Assembly: GCA_025201705.1 (NCBI GenBank)
Contig: MU616769.1
Span: forward strand, 1 to 43,962
Length of the DNA stretch: 43,962 bases
DNA from: Dissophora ornata
Taxonomy: Eukaryota; Mortierellomycota; Mortierellomycetes; Mortierellales; Mortierellaceae
Direction: 5' to 3'
A program made the position numbers and the translations under genes. The notes under the pieces are model-generated. The model did no database searches. It was not told the origin of the DNA and saw nothing but the letters and a program-made list of their open reading frames with translations. Of the stretch, positions 11,024-21,768 are shown one piece after another. Position 1 is the first letter of the stretch. The number at the start of each line of letters is the position of its first letter.

Positions 11024-13132
11024 CTAGGAAATGGCCGCGTCTATATCAGAGTCACACTTTCCAGTCTGCACGGGAGCCTGTGCGGCTGCGCTGTCGTCCA
11101 AAAGTTCGTTTGCAGGACCCACTGTCGATGCAACTGCTGTTGGTGGAGGGGACGTTGGTGCGGAGACTGATTGCTCCGACGGTCCTGAGGCCTCCGGCTC
11201 CATTGTTTGCGCAGTCGATCGCATACTCTCGATAGGCCTGACAGGCATCACAGACATGCTCGGAAGTAGAGACGGTAGCCTTCGGTTACCCATCCTCAAC
11301 TGCGACCTCGAGGCGGGTCTCGAGGCGGAGAAATATTCACCGCTCCTGTTGCATTCAGCCAGTCCAGAAACCTGGGTGTTGTCAGATTGGCCCAAGTGTG
11401 CAAACTCATCGACCTGAAACCTACTGCTAAAATGCATATTATTGATTGGAGGGAGCTTTTGCCACTTCCGAGTTAAGGATTCGGGAATGGCATCTGCCAG
11501 GGGGTCTTGGCGCCAGGTTGCTACTGGGAGACCAGAAAGGGGAGGGAGAGTGTACCTCGTCTGCTGCTGCTCGTGCTGGTGCCCGCGCAGTTGTCCGAAA
11601 TGATGTTCGTGCGGCTGTCCGAACCGATGCGCCTGTGGGTGTCCGTGTTGACGATCGTGTGGTGGGTATCCGTACTGACGCTCGTGCGTGTGTCCGTGCT
11701 GATGCTCATCTGATTGTTCATGCACTTGTCCGTGCTGGCGCACATGTGGGTATCCATAATGACGTCCGTGTGGCCATCCGTGGTGCTGCTCGTGTGGCTG
11801 TCCATACTGTTGCTCACACGGCTCCTGATGATGTCGGGCCACGCCGCGAGCGGTGTCCAAGCCGTCAGAGTACCCGAACAAGTAGGCACTCCGAAGCGAT
11901 AGCCCCACGTCTCTTCCCAGTGCTCGCATATGTTCAAGGGAAGCTTCGCTATGGTAATAGCCAAACTGCTTCGGACCCACATAGGGTTGTCCGTGGTGAT
12001 GATACTGCTCAGGCTGGCTTGCAGAACGTTCATCGTGGGCTTGTTGGAGATGATGACCCGCTTCCTGTCCGCGAGGGCTGTCGTTCAGCCCCCTGAGCGC
12101 CGCTGCAGCCATACCCTCGCTCTCTTCCAAGGTCATGTTACGTCTGTCATGAGCAGTGGGCCTAGAGTCCAAGTAGTGCGAGGCCCAATACTCCCTTCGG
12201 AAAGCGGACTGCTGGTACCGTTGTCCATGAGTTGAATACTGGATTATGTGCTGATGAATGTTGCCATCACCGGCTGAACCGCTGTTACGACTAGCGCTTT
12301 TAGTATCGGAATCGTCACTGGTATGAGAAAAAGGCGGAACTGACTGATCAGCCAAGGTCATTTCGAGCGACGCCTGCGTTTTGGACCTGGAAGCAGACTT
12401 GGAAATAGACGCGCCTGGAATCGGAGACGACGCCATAGTCCTAGTGATAGCAGCGCTCGTCTTACGCTTACGCGAGGTTCCACCGGCCTTGCCCTTTCCT
12501 CCTCGACCGGTCGAGGATGATGCTCCCCGCTTGGCGCGCCCAGGTGCAGCTTTAGTCGTCTTGGCCCTCTTATTCGGGACAGAGATCCTCAAGTTGTTAT
12601 TATTGTTGGCCCGACTGTTGGAGCTGGCTTGACGCTGAGGTTGCTTTCGCTTTTTTCCATGCGCAGCCTCGCCCACACTCGCCGATTCTGAAGGATCAGC
12701 GACACCATATAATGTTTCTGGGGTTTGCTCTGGAGCTGAAACACTGTTGCTGCTTCTGCTGCTACTGCTAACTTCAGCATTGAGCAACGAGCGGGGACGA
12801 AAGCAGATAGCGGCAGTCGCAGAGACAATCCCGCGAACTCTGACTAAACTGGCAATGGCTTCATCCGCTTGTTCTTGAGTGACACCGAGTTCTTGAGTGA
12901 TGCCGATACCCTGAATCGTAGGCGCCTCTTCAATGGCCAAAGCCGGTGTAAGTGCTTGTTCAGCAGGTGAGGTCGATACATTGTCAGCTGTGGGTGTTGG
13001 CACCTGCTCAGTAGCGTGGACTACTGTTATTTCGCTTGTGGCGATGGATGCTTCGAATTCAGGTACACCAGATGGCACTTCGCTGGAGGCGCGGGTCGCA
13101 TAGGGATTGGCAGTGAATCTCGCTGGCCGCAT
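11024..13132 (-). CDS. Disordered basic and HQ-rich protein, unknown function
   Basis: Not recognised as any family. A single exon of 702 aa, almost entirely low complexity. In order it has a Thr/Ala/Glu-rich N-terminus, a basic nuclear-localisation-like block (KKRKQPQRQ, PNKRAKTTKAAPGRAKRG, SRKRK), Ser-rich linkers, and a more ordered segment (EASLEHMRALGRDVGL, SAYLFGYSDGLDTARG). Then comes a His/Gln/Gly repeat region of about 8 residues per unit, and RKWQKLPPINN near the C-terminus. The basic blocks suggest a nuclear, perhaps chromatin- or RNA-associated protein; this is inference from composition only. The ATG at 13132 is the first in frame; the open frame continues upstream through pyrimidine-rich leader without another ATG. 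Confidence 0.7.
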   Translation of the reverse strand: MRPARFTANPYATRASSEVPSGVPEFEASIATSEITVVHATEQVPTPTADNVSTSPAEQALTPALAIEEAPTIQGIGITQELGVTQEQADEAIASLVRVRGIVSATAAICFRPRSLLNAEVSSSSRSSNSVSAPEQTPETLYGVADPSESASVGEAAHGKKRKQPQRQASSNSRANNNNNLRISVPNKRAKTTKAAPGRAKRGASSSTGRGGKGKAGGTSRKRKTSAAITRTMASSPIPGASISKSASRSKTQASLEMTLADQSVPPFSHTSDDSDTKSASRNSGSAGDGNIHQHIIQYSTHGQRYQQSAFRREYWASHYLDSRPTAHDRRNMTLEESEGMAAAALRGLNDSPRGQEAGHHLQQAHDERSASQPEQYHHHGQPYVGPKQFGYYHSEASLEHMRALGRDVGLSLRSAYLFGYSDGLDTARGVARHHQEPCEQQYGQPHEQHHGWPHGRHYGYPHVRQHGQVHEQSDEHQHGHTHERQYGYPPHDRQHGHPQAHRFGQPHEHHFGQLRGHQHEQQQTRYTLPPLSGLPVATWRQDPLADAIPESLTRKWQKLPPINNMHFSSRFQVDEFAHLGQSDNTQVSGLAECNRSGEYFSASRPASRSQLRMGNRRLPSLLPSMSVMPVRPIESMRSTAQTMEPEASGPSEQSVSAPTSPPPTAVASTVGPANELLDDSAAAQAPVQTGKCDSDIDAAIS
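11565..11825 (-). repeat. Coding 24-nt minisatellite (8-residue HQG repeat)
   Basis: Within the HQ-rich protein about nine to ten degenerate units of eight residues follow one another, consensus near RQHGQPHE (for example QQYGQPHE, QHHGWPHG, RHYGYPHV, RQHGQVHE). One unit carries an extra four residues. The period of 24 nt keeps the frame. Confidence 0.75.
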
Positions 13133-14035
13133 GTCTATGTTGTGGTTGGGAAGAATGGGGTGGAAGAAAGAAAGAAAAAGAAAAAAAAGAGACAAACGAA
13201 TGGGATTTTCGAGTGCAAGTCGCGTACTCGGAACGAGGTGGTGCTTCGGATATCGTCAAAAGCTTGGGAAAACAGCTGAGAGGATAGCTCCCCTCCCTAC
13301 GCGCTACTTAGGGTCTATGAAAGGGGTGGTCGGACGCAAAGAATCCAGGTCGCAGCATGGAGGCGTGGCCTATTGATTCTGTCTGAATTCGTCGACTTTG
13401 GAAAAAACAAATATGGACACGCGAAGCAACTACCAACGGCCATCAGATAAGAGGAGTGGGGAAAGTGCGCGTCCTTGGGGCGAAGTTATATTCCTGCGAT
13501 ACCAAGTATAGACAGGAACCTGGCGAACCTCACACGGGGTGTCTCTGTAACGCGCTGTGGTTGCAAGTTTGCGCGTCTTAGATTGCAGATTCGGTATTAC
13601 CACCTTGGGAAATTTGTCGGAGAATAGAGTGGTTTTGCTGTTTGGAAAGACCTCACGATTGCGTGTGGACCTCAACGATCGCATTCAAAGATTTAGGAGC
13701 GTTGCCTCGTTGAGATGCTGCCCTTATCAAGTCAATCGCGGTCCGCTGTCAAGTTGATATCTGCGTGTAGAACAGTTGCTTTCAAAAGACAATGTGGAAA
13801 ATACAACTAAAAGCGCCAGCTTCAGCTCATTATAGTGTTTCACAGCTTGGATAACCGGCGCTGAGCGTCACCTGTTCTCGGTGCACTATATACGAATGGG
13901 CCAGGGAACGTTGCGGTTTTCTATCTCAAAATCTCTCACCCGATTTTCTCTTTCTATTTCTTTTCCCTCTTTCTGCATCGATTTCTCTTTTTTTGTCCCT
14001 CGCTCTTTCTCGCTGAAAGAAGAATCGATCTAGTG
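13133..14035. other. Intergenic region between HQ-rich gene and CSC1 gene
   Basis: Both neighbours are on the minus strand, so this is promoter and leader of the HQ-rich gene plus the 3' end of the channel gene. A GA-rich run at 13158-13190 reads as a pyrimidine leader on the minus strand, and a CT-rich run occupies 13920-14010. No conserved coding sequence is visible. Confidence 0.55.
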
Positions 14036-17000
14036 TCACTCCCCGCGCTCCAAACGGTACCGCGTCTCTTCGCCTGGCGCATAGATGAGACCCGCGACCT
14101 TGGCCTTCGTCGTGTTTGCATCCAAGACCGCCCCGTCTGTCGCTACAATGATACCCCGGCTCCTGAGTCGGTCAATCTCTCCCTGCATCAGTTGCTGTTC
14201 ATCCATCGGCAGCCAGACAGGCTTTTGCACGTCGTAGATCGCAGGATGGCAGTACGCCTGGTCCTGCAAGTACACCAATTCCACGTCTGCTGGACTCGTC
14301 TCTGGCCACTGACATTCCTCAGATATTTCTGTTTGAAAAGAGTCGACACATGAAACCGGCCTGATGTTGTTCCCGCTGTTTGCAAAGGAGCTGCCTCGCT
14401 GCACATACGAACGTGGCCTGTCAAGCTTGGGACTACCGGCACACTGCGGCATAAGTTGATTCGGTCTTTGTGGTCCATCGCGCAGGTGATCTTGTTGTGG
14501 CATTGAGTTTTCAACGCCATCACAAGATATTGAATTCTGAGGCTGGTGTGGTTGATGGCGATGATGCAATGACTGCTTTGAGAAAGAGAATGGATCCGTC
14601 TTTGAAACTATCATGCCGTCGTTTTTAAAGTGGTTCTCTTGCTTATTCAACTTGAAATGAGGCTGGCTCTCCTCTGGGGACGAGACCCTCTCTCCAGTTA
14701 GGTTGTGTTTCGACAAGTCGTTGAGGCGCATTCTATTTCCGTCCTCTAGCTCGACATTCTCCCCATCTTGCAGTCCAGTCACCCTTGGTTTACTATCTCC
14801 TTCAGTCACATTTCCATCTTTGTCGACGTGGAGATCCTTGGAGAACAAGGCCACGGGTAAGAAGGTTACAAGCGGATCAAAAGCCTCATTCATGTTGCTG
14901 AGGGCAAGGGCTGTGGCGACAAATAGGATGAAAATTAGGACCAGCTGAGGTACAGCTGGACCTGTGGACAACTGCTTCATGAAGAAGATCCCAAAGAGCG
15001 TGATCTGAGAGATAAAGATTCCGGTGTAGACCTGTTTGACAGCCTTGGGGAACGCAAGCCCACCCGTCTCGACGGGCTGGAGGTAGACGTACAGAAATTG
15101 GTGGCGGTAGACAAAGTAATACATCGTGAAGTAGAACGTCACGAACGGCAAGATCAGCGGCGCGATTGTCGAGTACAGGATACCAATGCAGAATATCAGC
15201 GTCTGCTGTGGGAAGAGTACCCCATAGTCCACAGATTCGAGGCGACCTTGTATATCCCAGATCTGGCGAGGACTCTGTGCCAGCAGGCGTGTAAAAAAAA
15301 AGTTGAGTAACAGTGGTACGATCTGCAAAAGCTCAAGCGCCGGCCCGGTGAACCCTCGGAGGAGCACATAGGTGACAAAGAAGGTTGAGGCCTGGGGAAG
15401 CTTCTCGGAAAAGCGTTTGATGAGTGAGTCAAACGTAAAGCCCTCGTCCTGAAGATCCTTGATCGTTTTGAGGATTCCTCCAGAGAGTGTCGAGATAAGT
15501 AGCACATTAACCACAAGGAAGAAAAAGTACTTGGACATGACCGAGAGTGTGATGCTGCTGTAGCGAACATGTCCTTCGTACGTTGCCATAATGATCAAGA
15601 GGAAAGGCAGCACAGCCATGAGGCCTGCAAGCAGTAACGGCGGCAAGATACCCTGAATGATTCCCTGTAATACTGGAGGGAGATCCTGTAAGATGGCCAG
15701 AAACGAGAACGTCGAGATAATATCGTTGAAACTTGCGATAGACGAGACAATAATGGTAGGGATGGTCCACAGTAAGATCATGATTGTTGAGACAACAACA
15801 ACCACCGCGTGTCGCCCTTTCCTTGTTAACGTTTCCAAGTTCATGTTGTCCCATACGACATCTAATGGCGATATTTCTGCGTACATAGGCGCCATCTGGA
15901 ACGGTGTTGGGTGGACTACGGTTTGGACAGCACTGTGGGCAGCAAACTGGCTTTTAAACTGGATAAATGCCGAATTGAGCGACTCCACTGATCCGGTTCG
16001 CTGGACCGTCTCGATCTGCTCGTTCAGCTGGCAGAGGCGATCGGTGTAAAACTCGATCAGATCCACTTTGTCGCCGACACAGGGGACAGATGATGTCTTG
16101 CCGATGGGGCGCTGAGGGTCCTTGAGCTCTATGTCTTTCTTGGATTTCTTGCGGTAGGCAGATCGAATGTAACGGTACTCCGCCATCTCCAAGCACTTTA
16201 CGACGTTATCTCGCTCTTTGCATAGCTTCATAAGGTTCTTTGGGTGCCTTACCAAAAGAAATCGAAACAGCCCGTAAGTCAGATTTCTTTTAACTTGATG
16301 ATAGCATTAAAGAGCAAGAGAGCGGGAGAAAGAAGGAAATAATGGAAGAGAAGAAAAAAGTAAATACTGCGGAAGTTCGTACCTATTTAGCCAGATCTTG
16401 GTAACGCCCCCAGGGAACCGGTTAAAGACATTATACAGAGCTTCCTCTGTATTAAGACCCTTTGGAATGGCTGTGACAAGAATAGTGGTCGATTGAGGCG
16501 CCTTCTCATGTTTTTGGCTCATAAGATAGGCATGGCGACGACGAGTGTATTCTCGCATCTCGCGCCATAGTAATACAACGGTCGCAACTACTCCCGGAAT
16601 GCGCAAAGAAAGGTGTACAACAGTTTAGTGCTCTGCTGTATGCTGTACGCTGCATTCCTGTGTTCCTTTGCCCCAGGTGGAATATCCAACAAAGAGAGAC
16701 AGCTTACTGCAGAAGAGGTAAGTTAACACGAGATGGAACCAAAGGCGCCATTCCTGCTGGACGTTACCGATGTTCATGCTCGCCAACCCTCCGGCACTGA
16801 CTCCATCGACTATGTTGAGGGGTATCAGGATAGGCATCGATAAAAGAGTGCATCCTGCGAAAAGAAACCTAGTGAACACATCATGCAGTTCAATGAGACG
16901 ATTGGGTATAATTGCATGCGCACGGCTCACCCCGCATAATATCGCGATCATGATGTCACACAGATCTCAGAGTCGCAGCAACTCCGGAAAACATCATGCC

Positions 17001-17447
17001 ATCATCGCTCTCGATTCTGCAGTACTTACGCGCTCATACGAAGGAATCTCAGAAACATGTATGCATCTAAACCGACTTTTTCCAGCAGCTCAGTGTCCTT
17101 GACTTTGAACGAGACTGTGATCCAACTAAAGGCTCCCGGGGGTAGCTCCGGCGATCGAAGACTAAAACAATACAGACACCAGTAAGAACGACATTAGTGC
17201 CTACAGAACAAACTTTAATATCCGCTGGATCGACCATTAGAAAGAGGGACTGAGGTTGATCTTACTCCTTCGTGACAAGGTAAGTCCGTGGCTGGTAGAT
17301 CTTTTTACTCCAATGACGGACGATGCAAAAGGCGACAAACATCCCGATGCCGATAGCTCCGTTAAAGAGCAGGGATGAGGCGAAGGCTTTGATCGACACA
17401 TTGTTACTGTTGTTGGCGGTGCCCGTGGTGGTGTCGTTGGAGCTCAT
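14036..17447 (-). CDS. CSC1/OSCA-type calcium-permeable cation channel
   Basis: Member of the CSC1/OSCA/TMEM63 family of membrane channels opened by osmotic or mechanical stress. Exons 17447-17266, 17161-17030, 16868-16708, 16590-16383 and 16247-14036 join in phase to 964 aa, a normal length. The order is as in the family: an N-terminal membrane segment (GAIGIGMFVAFCIV), DTELLEKVGLDAYMFLRFLR, and two further membrane helices. A cytosolic loop follows (ILVTAIPKGLNTEEALYNVF, then RIRSAY-like basic sequence). The large seven-helix block from about 14900 to 15830 contains FTGPALELLQIVPLL and the conserved PLILPFVTFYF. The tail of about 270 residues is hydrophilic. The acceptor at 16590 could instead be three bases further on. 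Downstream of, and codirectional with, the glutamate dehydrogenase gene. Confidence 0.93.
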
Positions 17448-18306
17448 GGTGTAGGAAAGGGAGGAATGGGGATTGGGAGGGAGGGGCGAACGTGTGTCCT
17501 GAAAGATGTAGCGGTATTCGTACCCCAATGAGGAGAATGTATGTGTATATGAATGAATAAATGGATCAAAGAGCAGAGAGAGAGATGGAAACAGAAGAAA
17601 GGAGTGAGGAGGGGAGACAAAACGAGTTGAGTGGAGTGTAAAATGCAAGGCAAGACAGAAAAAGAAAAAAACTAGGAGGTCTGTTTGAGATTGGTGGCGG
17701 ACTCTTTTTGTAGCTGGAAGTGCGCATCCACATCCATCCTGCGGCGTGCGAACATTCGAATGCCTTCTGAACATATCCCTGCGCAAGCTGACCGAGGTCG
17801 CGAGTCGCGTGCGCGCAGAGACCTACAGAGACTGCAGAGAACAGCAGGAGCCCAAACCGGTTGCATCTGATTGGGTCTGTCTCGGCCGTGGCTGTTGGCA
17901 GTACCTGGCTCTCTACTGCCAGACATGTCTTGCTCCCTCTCTGTTCTCCCCCTTCCACCCTCTATCTCTCTGTCGCTCCCGCTGCTCTCTTGACTGCTTC
18001 CAGCAATGCAATAACCATCGCTCGCGATCTCGTAATCCCCGATCCACCATCAAACAGCTGTGCACTGCTAATGCGATGTTTCAAGTGATTATTGGGCCAG
18101 TTCTCCGGCGCCACGATTGTGGTGACACAGACACTGCCCGCGGATTGGTAGGTGTGTCTCACCAGCCAGTGTTGTCGTCTTACTCATACTCATGACATGA
18201 ATGATGTTGAAAAAATGGGTTTACTGATTATGAGATCTACTTTAGTCTATGGAGTTATTTACATTGCGGGGGAAATCTGTCTGTTCTGCTCAGGGCAATG
18301 ATCTCT
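17448..18306. other. Intergenic region between CSC1 and glutamate dehydrogenase
   Basis: Contains the CSC1 5' leader (GA-rich on the plus strand at 17560-17670) and the 3' region of the dehydrogenase gene. Open frames across it lack domain features. No terminator or RNA gene was recognised. Confidence 0.55.
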
Positions 18307-21300
18307 CTACTGCTGCACCTTGGAAAAGTACGGAGTCATGAACTCAAAGAACGCGAACTGGCTGGGCTCAGTGCCGTATCTGTACACAAATCGCGAGGCA
18401 AGGTACGAGCCGAAGATCGCACGCACATAGTTCTCGGGCACGCGCTTCATCAATGTGTCCAATCCGACCTGCTTCAACAACACGTTGGGAAAGGCCTCTT
18501 CCAGAACCACCTTGCGCAGAGGGACATTGTCCCACAAGGACGTGTGCTGCAAGTTCTCGTTCAGCTTCACAATCGCAAGCGACAGCTCATCCGACAGGAT
18601 CGAACGAGGAGTCCTTGTGCGCTGGTGCTCGCGCCAGAGTGCTTCGAACTCGAGGTGCGCATTGCGCTCAATAATCGTCTGCACCTCCTCGACGTACTCC
18701 TGGTAAAAGACTGGGGTGTGCTCCTTTGTCACCTGCATGTGCTCTGCAAACTCCTCATCAGTAAACGCCAATGCAGCCAAGACTTCGAGCGAGGACGACG
18801 TCACACCTCCCTTGTTGGCCGAGGCATCCTTGAATACAACGGCACCAGCGCGCTCCAAGCGAAGACGAGCCTCCTGAGTAAAGAACAAGTTGGCTCCTTC
18901 GACAATGTACTTGAAGCGAGGGTGGTTCTCGGCATCCAAGAGACGGCCAACGTTCTGGAGATCGACTGACTCGGGGCGACCACCGCAAGGAACAAAGACC
19001 TCGCAGTTGATCATGGGGTTCAAGTGGAAGTTATTGCGGAACGAAAGGCCATCGTCAATGACCTCACCCGAGGGCAACTTGACGTTCACCTCATCAACCA
19101 GCACGCGGAATCCCTTGGGCGACAGCTTGGTGACATCAAAGTTCGAGATCATGAGACGGTTCTCAGCCAAACGAGCCAACTCGGTGCGGTCGATGCCTTC
19201 AGAGTCGTACAACACTCCAGATCCGTCGACGATACCGCAGGTCTTGTCCTTCGAGATCTTGATCTCGTTTGAACCCAAATCACCGTCGGGGCCTCCGGTC
19301 TGGAGCTTGTGACAGTTCTCCTCCTTGAGTCCGAGCTTGCGGTAGATACCCAGGACATACTGGTGGACCGAGCGAGTAGTCATACCATAAACGTCGTGGG
19401 GGATGCCTCCGAGGGACTGCGACTTGCCGGTAGTGAAGGCCTTCCAGAACGAGGCACCGCGCTCGCGGGCATGAGCCGAGGCCCAGTCCATGTAATCGGC
19501 AGTACCCTCATCGGGGCCGAAAAAGAGGATCTCGGGCTTCTTGTGCAGATCAACGATGCGCTCCTTGATGCCAGGGGTCTCGCCTAGGATAAGCAAGTCT
19601 AGGACGGCGTCGACGTACTTTTCAAAGGCAACAAGAGCCTTGTCCTGCTGGTTGACATCCAACAGAATAGTACCCTTGGAACCACCTTCGGGGATATCCT
19701 TGTTCTTGCGCTGCTGGGTGTTGGCCAAGGCATAGTTCTCATCAAAGAGCGAGCGCAAGTTGATCGAGTACGCCTCTCTATTGCGGGAACGGACGATACG
19801 GATACCACCACGGGCAACATCACGGAAACGCAGATGGAAGCCACGGAACTCGGATCCGATGACGAGGAACATGCCGAAGAGCTTGGTTGGGTACTCGATT
19901 TCAGGCAAGAAGGAGGGGTCCATGCGGAAGGAGAGAGCGACCTTAGTGGGCTGGTAGAAGTTTGTCTTGAGGACGTGCTTGTTGAAGATCAAGAACGACT
20001 CGAAGACCATGAGCTCGTGCGAGTTGGAGGTGGTGCGTCTGATCTTCTCGTAGAGCTCCTCCTCGGTCAGGACAGTGTCGGTGCGGAGGCGCTGGTACGA
20101 AAGAGTAGGCTGAAGCGAGTTGACGGCAGGGTTGACGTAGTGGATCATGGCAAAGTTGATGTAGAGCAGCTTGACGAGCTCGGGGTAGGTCTTGATGATC
20201 TCGAGAATGTAGTCGCGGGTGAAGGTATCGGTACGGAGACGCTTCTTCATCTTTGTCAAGACATCCTGGTGGGTCGAGTTGCTGGTATCGAGGATGTTGA
20301 CGAGGGAGACGTACTCGTTTCCGAGACGGTTCAAGAAGTGCTGGGCAAAGATCCATCCGATGTAACCGTAGATAGATTCCTGGACAGAGAGCTTGTTGGT
20401 CTGGAAGAAGCTCTGGAGGGGGGTGGTGGGCAAGCAGTAGATGAGCGAGGCCTCCTTGATGATCTGGTGGATTGAGTGCTCAATTGGAGGAGCGGTCGAC
20501 TTGGGAATCTGGTTGAGGTACAGCGAGACGATGGTGATGCCGTTCGAGAACTGCTCGACGTACTTGCGGGTCGAGTAGAGATCGTAGTAGTGGTACAGAT
20601 CTGAGATGGCAGAGAAGAAGGACTGGGTGGTCTGCTGCTTGTAGGCGATGACGAGGCGGCGCTCGCGCGAGCCCTCAACCTCGAACATCTCGATGACGGG
20701 GCCAGTTCTGCTAAGAGCGAGCCTCATGACTTTGGAGTAGATCTCGAGGGTGTTCTCGGTGGCCTTCTCGAGGAAGCTCTTGTCGGCAGTCTCGCGGATG
20801 TCATTCTCCTGCTCCTTGGTGGGCTTGGGGTTGACAAAGGCGCACTGGCGGACAAAGTAGGTGCGGAGCTGGGTCGAGGACGAAGACGAGACAGTGCCCT
20901 TGGAGCGGTACGACTCAAGGCGGTAAGCGCGCTCGGTGTTGCTGACATCGAGGTACTTGGCGTCGATTCTAGAATGGGGAGAGCGATAAAGGGGGAGGGA
21001 AAGATCAGTTCATTCTGTCCGCCCAACCACAAAAAATGCCATCCATTGTTTTTCGCCGTCCTTTTGATTGCCGTACCTCTTCTCGTGCTGGGGTCCGTAG
21101 AGCTGGGAGACACCTGGATGGGAGGTGTGGATGTAGACGGCGCCTTCGTCGGTCTCACGCTCGAGGTTGATGTCGAGGCCGTTGTCGTTCTTGGTGTAGG
21201 CAAAGATCTTGGCTCCATAGAGGGCCATGATGTGGTTGGCGATGGACTCGACCGACTCGGAGGCAAAGTACATGTCGTCGATGCCAAGGTTACTATAGAG

Positions 21301-21592
21301 TCAGAGGGAACAGCGAAGGGGAATTGGTTAGCTGACAGTGGACTGGCAGCGGGGGCCTGTGTTGGTACTCTTGGCTGCGGTCTTTGTGATCTTACCCGTA
21401 GAACCAGGAGACCTCGTTCTGGGCGAGGGCGGCAGGGATGAAGCCCTTTTCGCTCAGGTACTCGGTGACCTGGACCATCTGGGCCTCCTTTCCGTGGAAG
21501 GCGTTCTCGATGTAGCCGGGCATGTCCTTGATGGTCTTGGAGTGGCCGTTCAGGGTAGCAGCATCGGTGGCGGCAAGTGGAGATGCGATCAT
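18307..21592 (-). CDS. GDH2: NAD-specific glutamate dehydrogenase, large fungal type
   Basis: Catabolic enzyme converting glutamate to 2-oxoglutarate and ammonium with NAD+, used when amino acids are the nitrogen or carbon source. Exons 21592-21396, 21292-21077 and 20968-18307 join in phase to 1024 aa, matching the roughly 1000-1100 aa fungal Gdh2 class. The N-terminal ~400 residues are regulatory, with ESVESIANHIMALYGAKIFA near residues 75-95. The catalytic part contains RDVARGGIRIVRSRNREAYS, the glycine-lysine loop PEGGSKGTILLDVN, and FFGPDEGTADYMDWASAHAR. The nucleotide-binding region has GGPDGDLGSNEIKISKDKT. The protein ends in SKVQQ. Codon use is strongly C/G-ending, suggesting high expression. 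A TATA box sits about 170 bp upstream of the ATG. Confidence 0.97.
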
Positions 21593-21760
21593 TGTGAGGA
21601 CTATGCTGGTGTGTGCGGACGAGAGAATGCAGAGGATGGAAAATGCGGAAAGAAAAAAGAGACGGGAGAGGGAGAGGGAGTGCGGGGAGACGGGGGTGAG
21701 AGAGGGGCGCGGCGAAGAGAGGGGATGGAGATGAGGCGACAAAGACGTGGTCAGGGCCGT

Positions 21761-21768
21761 CTTTTATA
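21761..21768 (-). promoter_or_regulatory. TATA box of the glutamate dehydrogenase gene
   Basis: TATAAAAG on the minus strand about 170 bp before the start codon, followed by a pyrimidine-rich leader (21650-21720). Position and flanking composition fit a core promoter. Confidence 0.6.

Noticed and set aside
11446..12096. 216-codon plus-strand frame rich in V, R, A and D
   Set aside because: Antisense shadow of the HQ-rich repeat gene; its periodic texture mirrors the 24-nt minisatellite.
13133..13195. N-terminal hydrophobic extension of the HQ-rich protein (SLFFLFLSFF)
   Set aside because: The frame is open but lacks an ATG; the run comes from the pyrimidine leader and would falsely suggest a signal peptide.
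17448..17786. Upstream in-frame extension of the CSC1 protein
   Set aside because: No better ATG context, pyrimidine-derived sequence, and the ATG at 17447 directly precedes a normal extracellular N-terminus.
19834..20475. Long plus-strand open frame of 213 codons
   Set aside because: Exact antisense of the glutamate dehydrogenase gene; C/G-ending codons there keep the opposite strand free of stops. No domain and repetitive V/L/D/G composition.
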